Shown piece by piece: positions 9,295 to 18,576 of a DNA stretch of 64,000 nt. The notes beneath the pieces are model-generated. The model had not been told where the DNA came from. It saw only the letters and a list, made by a program, of their open reading frames with translations, and did no database searches. This stretch comes from Paeniglutamicibacter sulfureus (GTDB lineage Bacteria; Actinomycetota; Actinomycetes; Actinomycetales; Micrococcaceae): the NCBI RefSeq assembly GCF_030512175.1, contig NZ_JAULBL010000002.1, positions 680,149 to 744,148 on the forward strand, given 5' to 3'. Position numbers and translations under genes: made by a program. Every line of letters starts with the position of its first letter. Positions within the stretch are counted from its first letter, which is position 1.

Positions 9295-10026
9295 ATGTCC
9301 CGCCCCACGGAAGCCACCACTTCGGTGCCGAACCTGCGCCGGGTCCCCTCCGCCGGTGCTGGTCGGCTGTTTAGGTCCGCTGCCCCCAGCGAACTTGAAC
9401 CCGAAGGCATGCGGGAACTCAATCGCCTCGAGGTGAGGACGGTCGTGGACCTGCGCGAGTCCTTCGAAATTGCCGAACGCCGGGGCTACGTCCCCAACGG
9501 CGCCGTGCATGTTTCCGTCCCGCTGTATCTCGGTCCACTGCCCGTGGCCACTGCCATCGAGGATGTCTACTATCGCCTGCTGACCACCCGCGGCACGGAA
9601 ATCACCAAGGCCGTGGGTGCCATCGCCGCAGGTCTGCCGACCGGCGTGCTGGTGCACTGCGCCGCGGGGAAGGACCGCACCGGCCTGGTGGTGGCCCTGG
9701 TCCTTGAAGTCGCGGGTGTCCCGCGGCAGATCCTGCTGGACGACTATGCGCGCAGCGCCAGAGACCTGCCGGCGATCTACCGCGAACGCGTGAACCACGA
9801 ATTGTCCTGTGCGCTGGGCGACAGCTCGGAATTGCAGGCCGCGCTCCACTTGCACCTGGAGAGTCCGGCGGCGGCCCTCGACGCTGCACTGGACATGGTC
9901 GAAGCGCGCTTCGGTTCGGCCGCCTGCTACCTACTGGCCCACGGGCTGGATCCGGCCGACCTGACCATTCTGCGTGAGGAGTTGGCGGGTCCCGGTGCCG
10001 CAGAGGAAGCCGGCCCGGACCTATGA
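9295..10026 (+). CDS. Tyrosine-protein-phosphatase-like hydrolase
   Basis: 243 residues with the Cys-based phosphatase loop HCAAGKDRTG about residue 120 and the upstream VVDLRES element, matching the Y_phosphatase3 family of bacterial dual-specificity or lipid phosphatases. Cytoplasmic; substrate unknown. The ATG at 9295 follows GAGGAAA. The stop overlaps the start of the metallophosphoesterase gene by 4 bases, and an ABC importer follows, so the encoded enzymes probably act on a phosphorylated compound brought in by that importer. That last step is inference. Confidence 0.85.
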   Translation: MSRPTEATTSVPNLRRVPSAGAGRLFRSAAPSELEPEGMRELNRLEVRTVVDLRESFEIAERRGYVPNGAVHVSVPLYLGPLPVATAIEDVYYRLLTTRGTEITKAVGAIAAGLPTGVLVHCAAGKDRTGLVVALVLEVAGVPRQILLDDYARSARDLPAIYRERVNHELSCALGDSSELQAALHLHLESPAAALDAALDMVEARFGSAACYLLAHGLDPADLTILREELAGPGAAEEAGPDL

Positions 10027-10856
10027 GTGCAACCGGCGCCACGTTGGTGCAATTGACGGACCTCCACTTAATGACAGGCGGAGCCCTGCTGCACGGGTGG
10101 ATCGACACCTGGGCGCGCACCGCCGAGGCGCTGGAAGCCGCCGCCCGGTTTTCCCCCGACGCCATCCTGGTGACAGGCGACATTGCCGACCGCGGTGCGC
10201 AGGTCCATGCCCGTGCGGCCAGGTTGTTTGAGCACGCGGAGAGGGAACTGCAATGCCCGGTCATCGTGGTGCCGGGCAACCATGATCCGGCTGGCTCGGT
10301 GGGTGCCAGGTTCAATCGACAGCGCATCGCCAGCGGCCCCAATCCGGCGGACACCGTGCACATGATCGGGGGCTTGCGGATCATTGGGCTGGACACCCAC
10401 GGGTTCCGCGAGGCTGCCGGCGGACTCAGCCAGCCACAGCTTCGATGGCTGTTGGCCGTGTTGGAGACTCCCGCCCCCGGCGGGACGGTACTCGCGCTGC
10501 ACCATCCACCGATTGACTGCCTGATGCCAGCCCTGGCAGGCCGCGGACTGGCCCGCCCCGGGGAACTGGCCGCCGTTCTGGCCGGCAGTGATGTCAGGGC
10601 CATCCTGTGCGGGCACTACCACCTGCCCACGTCCGGAAGCCTGGGAAGCATTCCGGTGTGGGTCGGACCGGCGGTCTCCTACAACCACAAGCTCTTCGCC
10701 ACCGACGCTCCGGCCCATGACCAGGACACCAGTTGGTTCAGCGTCATCAAGGTCGGGGCAGGGCAGCTGTCAGCAACCCCGGTACGGGTTCCACGACCCT
10801 TGGCCGTTACCGCGCCGGTGGTGACGATGCCTGCCCGGCAACCTGCCTTGCTCTGA
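10023..10856 (+). CDS. Metallophosphoesterase (CpdA/Icc-like)
   Basis: 277 residues with all calcineurin-like metal-binding motifs in order: TDLHL (D-x-H), GDIAD, PGNHD, LHHPP and GHYH. This is the class III phosphodiesterase group that includes cAMP phosphodiesterase CpdA and glycerophosphodiesterases. It is translationally coupled to the phosphatase upstream (ATGA overlap) and lies 72 bases before an Fbp-type binding protein. A role in dephosphorylating an imported phosphodiester fits the context but is not proven by the sequence. Confidence 0.88.
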   Translation: MSATGATLVQLTDLHLMTGGALLHGWIDTWARTAEALEAAARFSPDAILVTGDIADRGAQVHARAARLFEHAERELQCPVIVVPGNHDPAGSVGARFNRQRIASGPNPADTVHMIGGLRIIGLDTHGFREAAGGLSQPQLRWLLAVLETPAPGGTVLALHHPPIDCLMPALAGRGLARPGELAAVLAGSDVRAILCGHYHLPTSGSLGSIPVWVGPAVSYNHKLFATDAPAHDQDTSWFSVIKVGAGQLSATPVRVPRPLAVTAPVVTMPARQPALL

Positions 10857-10890
10857 AGATCCCCGCAAAACCCGTAACACCCACTCGCAA

Positions 10891-10912
10891 GCCGCACCCC
10901 TGGGGGTGCGGC
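10891..10912 (+). promoter_or_regulatory. Perfect GC-rich hairpin between phosphatase genes and ABC importer
   Basis: Ten-base perfect stem (10891-10900 with 10903-10912) with a 2-base loop, no T-run after it, ending about 6 bases before the AAGGAG site of the binding-protein gene. It could be an mRNA-stabilising or attenuating stem setting high expression of the binding protein relative to the upstream genes. Confidence 0.55.
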
Positions 10913-10928
10913 ACTTCAAGGAGAAGAA

Positions 10929-11945
10929 ATGAACAAGCGTATGAGCGCGATTGCCCCGTTGTTGTTGATCCCCGTGTTGGGCCTGACCGCCTGCGCCGGC
11001 GGAGCCTCCGCCGACGGGGCGGGGGAGGCAGCACCCAAGACCCTCACCGTTTACACTTCCGAGCCACAGGCCAAGATCGACCAGGTCGTCGAGGCCTTTG
11101 AAAAGGCCAACGAGGGTGTCAACGTCGAGGTCTTCCGTGCCGCCACCGGCGAGCTGAAGACCCGCATCGCCACGGAAAAGCAGGCAGGCAAGATCACCGC
11201 CGACGTCATCCTGGCGGCCGATGTCCCCACCTTCGAGGCCTATGCGGCCGACGGAGCGCTGGCCCCGCTGGACGTGGAGAACGCCGCCGCGCTGGATCCG
11301 AAGTTCGCCGACCCCGATGGCTTCTGGGTGGGCACCCGGATCATCCCCACCATCATTGCCTACAACACCGGCGCCATCACCGAAGCACCCGCCAGCTGGG
11401 CCGCGCTCACCGAGGACACCTACAAGGGCAAGATCGCCATGCCGAACCCGGACGTCTCGGGTGCAGCTGCATTCAACACCGCGGTCTGGCTCCAGGAACC
11501 GGCACTGGGCAAGTCGTGGATGGAATCGCTGGTGGCCAATGAGCCCACGGTCCTTGAAAGCAACGGTCCGGTCGGACAGGCAGTGGCCGCGGGAAGCTCC
11601 GAGGTAGGCATCGTGGTCGATTACGTGGCGCGCGAACTGGCCGCCAAGGGCTCACCCATTGCCGTGGGCTACCCGAGCGATGGCGTGCCCTACGTGTCGC
11701 AGCCCGCCGGTGTCTTTGCCGATTCCGAGAGCCAGGAGCTCGCCAACGACTTCGTTGATTTCCTGATTTCCAAGGAAGGCCAGGAGCTGGCGGTGATGCA
11801 ATCCTACCTGCCGGTTCGCTCGGATGCAGGTGTCCCTGCCGGTGCTCCGGCACTGAACGAGATCAACCTGCTGGACCCGGACCAGGCCAAGATCGCAGCC
11901 GGCCAGTCGGAAGCAGTCGAGTACTTCAACTCCCTGCTGAAGTAA
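10929..11945 (+). CDS. ABC transporter substrate-binding lipoprotein (Fbp/phosphonate type)
   Basis: 338 residues with a signal peptide ending in the lipobox LTAC, so the mature protein is a membrane-anchored lipoprotein. The body (LTVYTSEPQAKIDQVVEAFE at its start) matches the type 2 binding-protein family that includes ferric-iron-binding FbpA and 2-aminoethylphosphonate-binding PhnS. Iron binders carry a late Tyr pair; I do not see a clear one here, so an organic phosphate or phosphonate ligand is at least as likely, consistent with the two phosphatase genes upstream. First gene of a three-gene importer. Confidence 0.85.
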   Translation: MNKRMSAIAPLLLIPVLGLTACAGGASADGAGEAAPKTLTVYTSEPQAKIDQVVEAFEKANEGVNVEVFRAATGELKTRIATEKQAGKITADVILAADVPTFEAYAADGALAPLDVENAAALDPKFADPDGFWVGTRIIPTIIAYNTGAITEAPASWAALTEDTYKGKIAMPNPDVSGAAAFNTAVWLQEPALGKSWMESLVANEPTVLESNGPVGQAVAAGSSEVGIVVDYVARELAAKGSPIAVGYPSDGVPYVSQPAGVFADSESQELANDFVDFLISKEGQELAVMQSYLPVRSDAGVPAGAPALNEINLLDPDQAKIAAGQSEAVEYFNSLLK

Positions 11946-11952
11946 TACGCCC

Positions 11953-13686
11953 ATGACGACCCACACCATCGACAAAGCAGCCGCGAAACCGGAACAAGTA
12001 CACGCCGAAAGCGCAACCGCGCCGATTCTGAGGCGGCCGGCGGGCAAGAAGCTGTTCCGTGGACCCCGCCGGCCCGGGGACGGCCTCGGGGTGCTGCGCA
12101 CGGTGGTGTGGGTCGCCGTGGCGTTCCTGGTGGGGCTGCCACTGGCGGCATTGGCCGTGCAGGGAATCCAGCCTGCAGCACGGCAAGTCTTCGGGGATCC
12201 GGCGGTGGCTACGGCCGCGCTGAACTCTGTGGCCAGTGCCTCCGGCTCAGCACTGCTGGCCACCATCGCCGGCGCGTTTCTCGCCGTGGTGCTCGAACGC
12301 AGCAACGTGCCTTCCAGGGGCATGCTTCGCTGGCTGGTCATGCTGCCTTTCTTGATCCCGCCTTTCATTGGCGCCATGGCATGGATGGCACTGCTCGGTG
12401 CCAACGGCCCGGTCAACAAGTCCCTGCAGGGGCTGGGCATCGACGCCGAGATGAGCATCTTCGGCGGCTGGGGAGTGGTGTTCCTGCTCGCGGTGCATTC
12501 CTACCCCGTGGCCTACCTCGTCATTGCCGCCGCGCTGCGGCGGATCCCCGGGAACCTGGAGGAAGCGGCACGAATCTCCGGGGCGGGAACCGCCCAGGTA
12601 CTCGGCTCGGTGACCCTGCCGTTGCTGCGTCCCGGGCTGCTTGCTGCCTTCGTGCTCACCCTGGTGGGAAACCTGTCCGACTTCGGCATCCCGGCCCTGA
12701 TCGGGCTTCCCGAGCGCTACAAGACCCTGACCACGCTGGTGTATCGCTACCTGGCCTCCAGCACCACCAGCAACCCGCTGCCCGCGGTCTCGGCAATCGG
12801 CCTGGTGCTCTTGGTGCTCGCCGTGCTCACTGTTCTTGCCCAACGCCGGCTGCCTGCCGGCACGCAATGGGGTTCCGGGGCCACCGGCATCGATTTGGAG
12901 TTGGGCCGGGCCCGTCTTCCGCTGGTCATCCTGTTGTGGTCATGGGTGGGGATCATTTGCCTGGTGCCGTTGCTGGCGTTGGCCACGCAAGCGTTGCTGC
13001 CGGCCCCGGGTGTGCCTCTGACGTGGGAAAACCTGACCATGGACAACATCATTCGGGCTTCCACCTCACCCGGTGCGGTGTCCGGGATCGAGAACTCGGT
13101 GATGCTGGCAGGGGGAGCGGCGGTGTGCTGCACCGTGCTGGGAATGGGCATTGCGCTGCTGCTGACCCGCGGCAAACACCGCAGCAACGGGTCACTCGAT
13201 GTGGCGGCGACCCTGCCCCAGGCCCTGCCGGGTCTGGTGATTGCCGTGGGGTGGTTGCTGATTGCCCCCATGCTGGGAATCTTCAATACCGGTTGGGTGA
13301 TCCTGGGTGCCTACGTCATGGCATTCACCGCCCTGGTGGTCCAGGCCGTGCGCGCACCGATGGACTCCGTGTCCACCACGCTCGAGGAAGCCGCCCGCTC
13401 CGCCGGGGCAACTCCATTGCGTGCCCTGCTGGATGTCACCGCTCGCCTGGCGGGCCCGGCCGCCGTGACCGGCGGGGTCGTGGTGCTGCTGACGGCTGTG
13501 CGGGAACTGACCATTTCCATCCTGTTGGTGGCCCCCGGAAGCCAGACCCTGGGCGTGACCATCTTCAACCTGCAACAGTCGGGCGACTACGGCGGAGCCT
13601 CCGCCCTTGCCCTGGTGGTTGCACTGGTGGGAATCCTCGGACTCTCGGCCACCGCCGCGCTGGCCAACCGCCGTGCGGACAAATAA
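11953..13686 (+). CDS. ABC transporter permease, duplicated-domain (FbpB type)
   Basis: 577 residues with about 12 membrane segments in two homologous halves, the arrangement found in FbpB and ThiP-like permeases where one chain supplies both membrane domains. Each half carries an EAA loop (LEEAARISGAGT near residue 205 and LEEAARSAGATP near residue 480), the contact site for the ATPase. A polar N-terminal extension of about 45 residues precedes the first helix. The gene starts 7 bases after the binding protein stop. Confidence 0.9.
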   Translation: MTTHTIDKAAAKPEQVHAESATAPILRRPAGKKLFRGPRRPGDGLGVLRTVVWVAVAFLVGLPLAALAVQGIQPAARQVFGDPAVATAALNSVASASGSALLATIAGAFLAVVLERSNVPSRGMLRWLVMLPFLIPPFIGAMAWMALLGANGPVNKSLQGLGIDAEMSIFGGWGVVFLLAVHSYPVAYLVIAAALRRIPGNLEEAARISGAGTAQVLGSVTLPLLRPGLLAAFVLTLVGNLSDFGIPALIGLPERYKTLTTLVYRYLASSTTSNPLPAVSAIGLVLLVLAVLTVLAQRRLPAGTQWGSGATGIDLELGRARLPLVILLWSWVGIICLVPLLALATQALLPAPGVPLTWENLTMDNIIRASTSPGAVSGIENSVMLAGGAAVCCTVLGMGIALLLTRGKHRSNGSLDVAATLPQALPGLVIAVGWLLIAPMLGIFNTGWVILGAYVMAFTALVVQAVRAPMDSVSTTLEEAARSAGATPLRALLDVTARLAGPAAVTGGVVVLLTAVRELTISILLVAPGSQTLGVTIFNLQQSGDYGGASALALVVALVGILGLSATAALANRRADK

Positions 13687-13709
13687 GAATCTCCTGAAAG
13701 GAACTTCCC

Positions 13710-14852
13710 GTGGCAACCATTGAAATGACCAATCTGGGCCATGTCTACGGCGACGGGCATGTGGGCTTGGAAGGGATCGACCTGAACGTCAAGGACGGCG
13801 AGTTCCTGGCCTTGCTCGGCCCCTCCGGCTCGGGCAAGACGACACTCCTTCGGACCATCGCCGGATTCATCCGGCCGACCGCCGGAAATCTTGCGATCGG
13901 CGGACGCACCATGGCCGGGGACCGAGTGTGGGTGCCTCCCGAAAAGCGTGCGCTGGGCATGGTCTTCCAAGACCACGCCATTTGGCCGCACCTGAGCGTT
14001 GCGGGCAACGTCGGCTATCCGCTGAAACTGGAAGGCGTTCCACGGCCGCAATTGGCCAAGAGGGTGGCCGCCGTGCTGGAGCAGGTAGGTCTTGCTGAAT
14101 ATGCCAACCGGAAACCCGCGGCGCTCTCCGGTGGCCAACGCCAGCGCGTGGCCCTGGCCCGGGCGATCGTGGCCAAGCCGCAGGCGCTGCTGCTGGACGA
14201 AGCGCTTTCCGCACTCGATGAGCCCCTCCGTGCCAGACTCCGGTTGGAACTGCGTGAGCTGACCCGTGAGGAAGGGCTGACCGCGGTGCACGTGACGCAC
14301 GACCGCGCCGAGGCGCTTGGGCTTGCCGACCGGGTGGCCGTGTTGAACCAGGGAATGATCCAACAGATCGGGACCCCAAGGGAATTGCTGGAAACACCGG
14401 CAAACGCCTTTGTCGCATCGTTCGTATCGGATGCAACGCTGTTCCCCGGCACCCTGGTGGACGGGAACTTCCATGCGGACCATCCCGGGTTCCGGCTGCC
14501 GGTCCAGCACGGATTGTCCCGGGATGGGAAGACCCAAATGAGCGGTGTTCGGCCAGCGGCCGGGACGAGGTCGAGGCGAGCCGTGGCCGCGGTGGCGCCG
14601 ACTGCCATTCGGCTGGACCCCGAGGACAAGCAAACCGGGGCGGAAGCCCGGACCGGAGCGCCGCTGGCCCGAGTCACTTCCGCGCTGTACGGGCGGCATG
14701 GATATGAAACGAGCCTGGATTGGGCAGGTACACGGCTGCGCGCGCTGGTCCACGGGTGGGTTCCGCAGGAGGGCGAGTTGGTCCGCCCGGTGATCGAGCA
14801 GGCACATGTGTTCTGCGAGGAGGCGGGCACCGCCGGGGAACAAGCGGCCTGA
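13710..14852 (+). CDS. ABC transporter ATP-binding protein (Fbp/spermidine-type)
   Basis: 380 residues with Walker A GPSGSGKTT, signature LSGGQRQRVALARAI and Walker B LLLDEALSALDE, followed by the D-loop and switch His (HVTHDRAEA). The C-terminal third is a TOBE-like regulatory domain, as in FbpC and PotA. The Walker B box has Ala where most relatives have Pro (DEPLSALD). It powers the preceding permease. The gene is 24 bases downstream and the transcription unit ends at the hairpin near 15.0 kb. Confidence 0.92.
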   Translation: MATIEMTNLGHVYGDGHVGLEGIDLNVKDGEFLALLGPSGSGKTTLLRTIAGFIRPTAGNLAIGGRTMAGDRVWVPPEKRALGMVFQDHAIWPHLSVAGNVGYPLKLEGVPRPQLAKRVAAVLEQVGLAEYANRKPAALSGGQRQRVALARAIVAKPQALLLDEALSALDEPLRARLRLELRELTREEGLTAVHVTHDRAEALGLADRVAVLNQGMIQQIGTPRELLETPANAFVASFVSDATLFPGTLVDGNFHADHPGFRLPVQHGLSRDGKTQMSGVRPAAGTRSRRAVAAVAPTAIRLDPEDKQTGAEARTGAPLARVTSALYGRHGYETSLDWAGTRLRALVHGWVPQEGELVRPVIEQAHVFCEEAGTAGEQAA

Positions 14853-14980
14853 GCGAGCTGGATTGGTTCGAGGCACGCAGGAACGGTGAACAACCCGGCG
14901 GCCGATCGCCGGCTACCAACGCCTCACAGAGATGCTGGCCGCGCCCATGGCCATGTTCCGCGAAGCGCATAACTAGAAAC

Positions 14981-15024
14981 GCGAAGGAGTGAGAGCACGA
15001 GACTCCGTGCTCTCACTCCTTCGC
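14981..15024. terminator. Bidirectional terminator
   Basis: A 19-bp perfect stem (14981-14999 with 15006-15024) with a 6-base loop lies between the ABC operon and the convergent small gene at 15.1 kb. It can serve both. Confidence 0.85.
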
Positions 15025-15118
15025 GATTGATTCAGGCATCATCCGCTCCCCGCGGACAGAGGCAAATGCGAACTCGGAATCCCCGGTGCCTGTCCATGAC
15101 CACGGCCCGCGCGGAGGG

Positions 15119-15319
15119 TTAGGGGCGCTTGTCCAAGCGCTTGCGCGCTTCTTCCCGCGCGCGTTCGATCTTGTCCAGGTGCTTGCCCTTGGTGGCTTTT
15201 CCAGCCAAGACCGCTGCCTTGTCGACCACCTGGCCACCGGCCTGCCTGACCTTGGGGTTTTTCGCTGCTTCCCTAAGGATCTTGCTGAATTTACTGAAAC
15301 CTGCCACGGCGTTTCCCAC
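15119..15319 (-). CDS. MT0933-antitoxin-like small protein
   Basis: 66 residues, very basic, with the second half reading DKAAVLAGKATKGKHLDKIE, which matches the pattern of the MT0933/Rv0909 family of small proteins annotated as antitoxins. No partner toxin gene is adjacent, as is common for this family in actinomycetes. The start assigned is GTG at 15319; a second GTG four codons on has a better-spaced AGAAGG site and may be the true start. Confidence 0.6.
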   Translation of the reverse strand: MGNAVAGFSKFSKILREAAKNPKVRQAGGQVVDKAAVLAGKATKGKHLDKIERAREEARKRLDKRP

Positions 15320-15751
15320 CTTCTATCACTCGGAATCATGCGGTCGAAATTAATGATCGCATGTCTATCCAACGGATGGGGGTGCCGGATCATCCCCGGT
15401 GCCGAGGTCAACGGCCGCCGTTTCCCGCGACGACCTAATGTCGAGCATGGACGCATCCCTGAGCGGGTCACTTCCACGGACGCTCGCGGCGGCAGCGGGT
15501 GGTCGGCCAGGAACCTGGGCGGGTTCGGGGCCTCGGGACTCACTTGGCCTGATTCGCGGGCCTGCTTGATGACTGCCTTCGCATCGGAGTCGTTGAAATT
15601 GCCGATCAGGTCGTAGTTGAACATCTTCTCCACGGAAGTACCGACGGCTCAGGAACTGTGTTCCACCTCACCTCGTAGGCCCAGAAGGAATAGCGTTGCC
15701 GCGTGGCCGGTTGCACCAGGCAACCCACCCCAACGTTTGGAGTACTGCCCC
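15320..15751. other. Intergenic region with possible small gene remnant
   Basis: On the minus strand a frame opening at 15624 begins MFNYDLIGNFNDSDAKAVIK and has a GGAG site, but after about 45 residues the text loses protein character. It may be a broken small gene. On the plus strand the region should contain the promoter of the OYE gene at 15752. No repeat seen. Confidence 0.35.
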
Positions 15752-16825
15752 ATGGACCTGTTTTCCCCGCTCACCCTCGGAGACCTCGAACTGCCCAACC
15801 GACTCGTCATGGCACCGCTGACCCGCTCCCGTTCCCGCGTGGACGGCGTGCCGAACGACGACGTCGTCGAGTACTACCGCCAGCGCGCCTCGATGGGGCT
15901 GATCGTGTCCGAGGGCGTGTACCCCAGCGCCACCGGCCAGGGGTTCGTCCGCCAGCCGGGACTGGCCACCGCAGAGCAGATTGCCGGATGGAAGCGGGTC
16001 ACCGACGCCGTGCACGCCGAAGGCGGACTCATTGTCGGCCAGGTGATGCACGCCGGCCGGGTCACGCACACCGAGACCACCGGGCAGGCCCACGTCGTGG
16101 CCCCGAGCGCCATTGCCGTTGACGGGGTCACCCGGACCTACACCGGCAAGCACGCCTACCCGGTCCCGCACGCACTGGAGACCGGCGAGCTGCCCGGAAT
16201 CATCGAGGAGTTCGTGACCGGATCCCGCAATGCGATGGCCGCTGGCTTCGACGGCGTGGAACTGCACGGTGCCAATGGCTACCTGCTGCACGAGTTCCTG
16301 GCACCCAGCTCCAACACCCGCACCGACGCCTACGGTGGATCCCCTGAAAACCGGGCGCGCTTCGTCATCGAGGTGGTCACCGCCGTGGCCAACGCCATCG
16401 GGGCGGGGCGGACCGGCCTGCGCATTTCCCCCGAGCACAACGTCCAGGGCGCGTTGGAGAGCGATCCGGCAGATGTCGCGGCCACCTATGCCGCGCTCAT
16501 CGACGGGATCGCACCCCTGGGCCTGGCCGCGCTGAGCATCCTGCACGCCGATCCCGCAGGCGCACTCGTCCAGGACCTGCGCTCCCGCTTCAACGGACCT
16601 GTCCTGCTGAACACCGGGTTCCAGACCGTCACCACGTACGACGACGCGGCCGCGGTGGCAGCCAACGGCTGGGGAGATGCAGTGGTGGTCGGCCGCCCGG
16701 CGATCGCCAACCCAGACCTGGTCCGCCGCTGGCAGGAAGGCTTGCCGCTGAACGAGCCCGACGCCTCCACCTTCTACACCGAGGGTGCGGCCGGTTACAC
16801 CGACTACCCGTTCTGGCAGAACTAA
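15752..16825 (+). CDS. Old Yellow Enzyme family alkene reductase
   Basis: 357 residues, NADH:flavin oxidoreductase/12-oxophytodienoate-reductase family. The FMN barrel signatures are present: LPNRLVMAPLTRSR at the N-terminus, VELHGANGYLLHEFL with the substrate-anchoring His/Asn pair near residue 175, and the GRPAIANPDLV phosphate-binding end. It reduces activated C=C bonds with NAD(P)H. The ATG at 15752 matches the family N-terminus, with GGAG upstream. A weak GC hairpin follows (16849-16873). A fragment of a related gene lies 1.2 kb downstream. Confidence 0.93.
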   Translation: MDLFSPLTLGDLELPNRLVMAPLTRSRSRVDGVPNDDVVEYYRQRASMGLIVSEGVYPSATGQGFVRQPGLATAEQIAGWKRVTDAVHAEGGLIVGQVMHAGRVTHTETTGQAHVVAPSAIAVDGVTRTYTGKHAYPVPHALETGELPGIIEEFVTGSRNAMAAGFDGVELHGANGYLLHEFLAPSSNTRTDAYGGSPENRARFVIEVVTAVANAIGAGRTGLRISPEHNVQGALESDPADVAATYAALIDGIAPLGLAALSILHADPAGALVQDLRSRFNGPVLLNTGFQTVTTYDDAAAVAANGWGDAVVVGRPAIANPDLVRRWQEGLPLNEPDASTFYTEGAAGYTDYPFWQN

Positions 16826-16929
16826 CAGAACTAACCGCTGGTTCGGAGGCTGCCGTCGCCTGATCGGCGGCAGCGGCCACCGAAGCGGATGGATGGTACC
16901 CAGGGGGTTGGTGGCATTTTCGCGAGGAC

Positions 16930-17720
16930 TGGTTACGCTCGGGTGCGCTTTCCGGCTCGCAGCGCGAACTGAACTGGGTCACTCCCTTGTTTCTCAGCAG
17001 CGCGCCGACCAGGGCCCTGCCCGTCCGACCGTTGCCGTCGGCGAAGGGGTGGATTGTCTCGGGAGTGGGCGTGGGCGATGGCGACCTGGGTCAGGATCGG
17101 CAGGTCATCGCGGCGCATGAAGCCGACCAGGTCCCCAACGCGGTTTGGATCCCTTCGTGGCGTGGTGGAACGAAGTGTGCGGGGAATTGCCGCCGCTCCA
17201 CACCGGTGCGGTGCGCAACTCACCGGCGACCTGCGGGTGCGAGGACTGAAGCAGGGCCCGGTGCATGGACAGGATAGGGGCAGTGCCAGGTCGTCGGAAA
17301 GCGCAATGGCGGCATGCATGGCGCAGACGCTGGCGGCAATCAGTGATGCGTCGGCGCTGGAGCGGTCTCCCAGTTGGGCCAGCGCGATTTTCTTGGCCCC
17401 CGCGGTGAGGTTCTCGATTTCGGAGCTGGCCACGGATTCGCTACGCAGCAGCATGGCCTCGAAGGGGGCAGCGCTTTCGCCAGGTCCCGGTCGAAGTGGA
17501 CCATCTCAATGGTTGCCTCCTCGGCCAGGGCGAGGACCCGGGGGCTGCTGACCGGGCTTGCGTCCGCGATGGACGGCACGATGGCGGCTTGGCGGGGTCC
17601 TCGAGCCCGAAGCCGCTGAAGACGGGACGCGCTGGCATCGGCAGGCACATCCCACCGGACTTCCTCGAAATGGATCGAGGGCCAAATGGCGCGGTCGATG
17701 CCCATGGGTGCCTCTGGTGC
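16930..17720 (-). pseudogene. Fic family protein, frameshifted
   Basis: Reading the minus strand across three frames recovers a Fic protein. There is an N-terminal segment with IHFEEVRWDVP, then LLRSESVASSEIENL (the conserved region before the Fic core), then HPFADGNGRTGR at 17016-17051, the exact AMP-transfer motif. The segments lie in different frames, so at least two frameshifts separate them and no complete protein can be made. Intact members transfer AMP or similar groups to target proteins. The downstream end trails off near the OYE gene. Confidence 0.8.
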
Positions 17721-17889
17721 TGCCGATTGCTTGGCCCGGTCCCGGGTGATGGTGGGAATTCAGGGACCCTGATTTCCCATTAATAGCCGATGTTGGGAAA
17801 GCGGGGCACCCGCTTTGCCGTTGGACATAGATGGGAGTTCGACAGCGCCGCCAGGTCGCAAGGTCGGCTCCAAGGCCTTGTATACGCTG

Positions 17890-17975
17890 TTGCGGAGACC
17901 GAGATCGACGCGATCGACTCTCCACTGAGATCGGGAATCGGAATGGCCGCACAGATGATGTCGAGTTCGGATCAT
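17890..17975 (-). pseudogene. IclR regulator fragment
   Basis: About 80 bases align with 50106-50185, inside the intact IclR gene, at roughly four identities in five and in the same orientation. The rest of the gene is absent. It is a remnant of a related regulator, not a recent copy. Confidence 0.65.
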
Positions 17976-17987
17976 CGGAGTGGGTCG

Positions 17988-18085
17988 GACGCGATTGCTC
18001 CCCTGGGCCCGGCCGCGCTGAGCATCCTGCACGCGGATCCCGCCGGGGACCTCGTCCAGGACCTGCGCTCCGCGCTTAATGGCAC
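17988..18085 (+). pseudogene. Old Yellow Enzyme gene fragment
   Basis: About 95 bases match 16499-16597 of the intact OYE gene closely. The encoded text includes ALSILHADPAGDLVQDLRS. Nothing else of the gene is present nearby. Confidence 0.75.
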
Positions 18086-18110
18086 CAGCGACATAACACC
18101 AGCGATTAAC

Positions 18111-18140
18111 AGACCCAGTTCAATGGACTGGGGTCTTTTT
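18111..18140 (+). terminator. Hairpin with T-run after the scrap zone
   Basis: AGACCCAGT pairs with ACTGGGGTCT (one bulged G), followed by TTTTT. Confidence 0.6.
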
Positions 18141-18172
18141 GTCCTCGGCACCGATTAGGACTTGTTCATCTA

Positions 18173-18340
18173 CAGGCGAACGATCCTCTTGTTCATGAAT
18201 TCCTCCATGCCTAGTGCGCCCAGTCCCGCCCGACGCCGGAGCGTTTGATGCCGCCGAACGGCAGATCGCTCGCCATCTACCGTTTTCAGCGGCCGGTGAT
18301 TTACCAGAACATGCCCACGGAGTTGTTGCCGCAGGCGTTG
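18173..18340 (-). pseudogene. Aldehyde dehydrogenase C-terminal remnant
   Basis: Minus-strand frames give VLVNHRPLKT, then LPFGGIKRSGVGR, then LGALGMEEFMNKRIV, which is the usual C-terminal end of an NAD-dependent aldehyde dehydrogenase (semialdehyde type). The pieces are in different frames. The catalytic part is missing. Confidence 0.7.
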
Positions 18341-18452
18341 CAGGACGCCAACCCGTGGGGCCTTCCCCGCCAGATCATCGCGTCCTTCCCTCACGCTCGG
18401 ACGAAACATATGAGCTAAAACACAATACCGGTTGACCTAGCCCCAGAGGCAA

Positions 18453-18465
18453 TGAGAGTATCTCA
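18453..18465. promoter_or_regulatory. Possible operator upstream of importer operon
   Basis: Perfect inverted repeat TGAGA-GTA-TCTCA, 112 bases before the binding-protein start and at the edge of the A/T-rich island. It shares the GTATCT core with the motifs at 22.14, 32.42 and 35.96 kb. Confidence 0.45.
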
Positions 18466-18576
18466 TATCAAAGGTTCTTAGATCCAAGCTATTTTCATTT
18501 CATCGATTGAAGATGACCGGAAATCTTGAGTCTGGAACGGGGCTAGCCAGGTGACTCGACGAAAATAGGAAACGAC

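Noticed and set aside
12108-13697. 529-codon frame on the plus strand
   Set aside because: Shadow of the duplicated-domain permease in another frame, without hydrophobic segments.
18432-18465. TTGACC followed by an A/T-rich stretch as importer promoter
   Set aside because: No good -10 hexamer at a 16-19 base distance; only the inverted repeat is reported.
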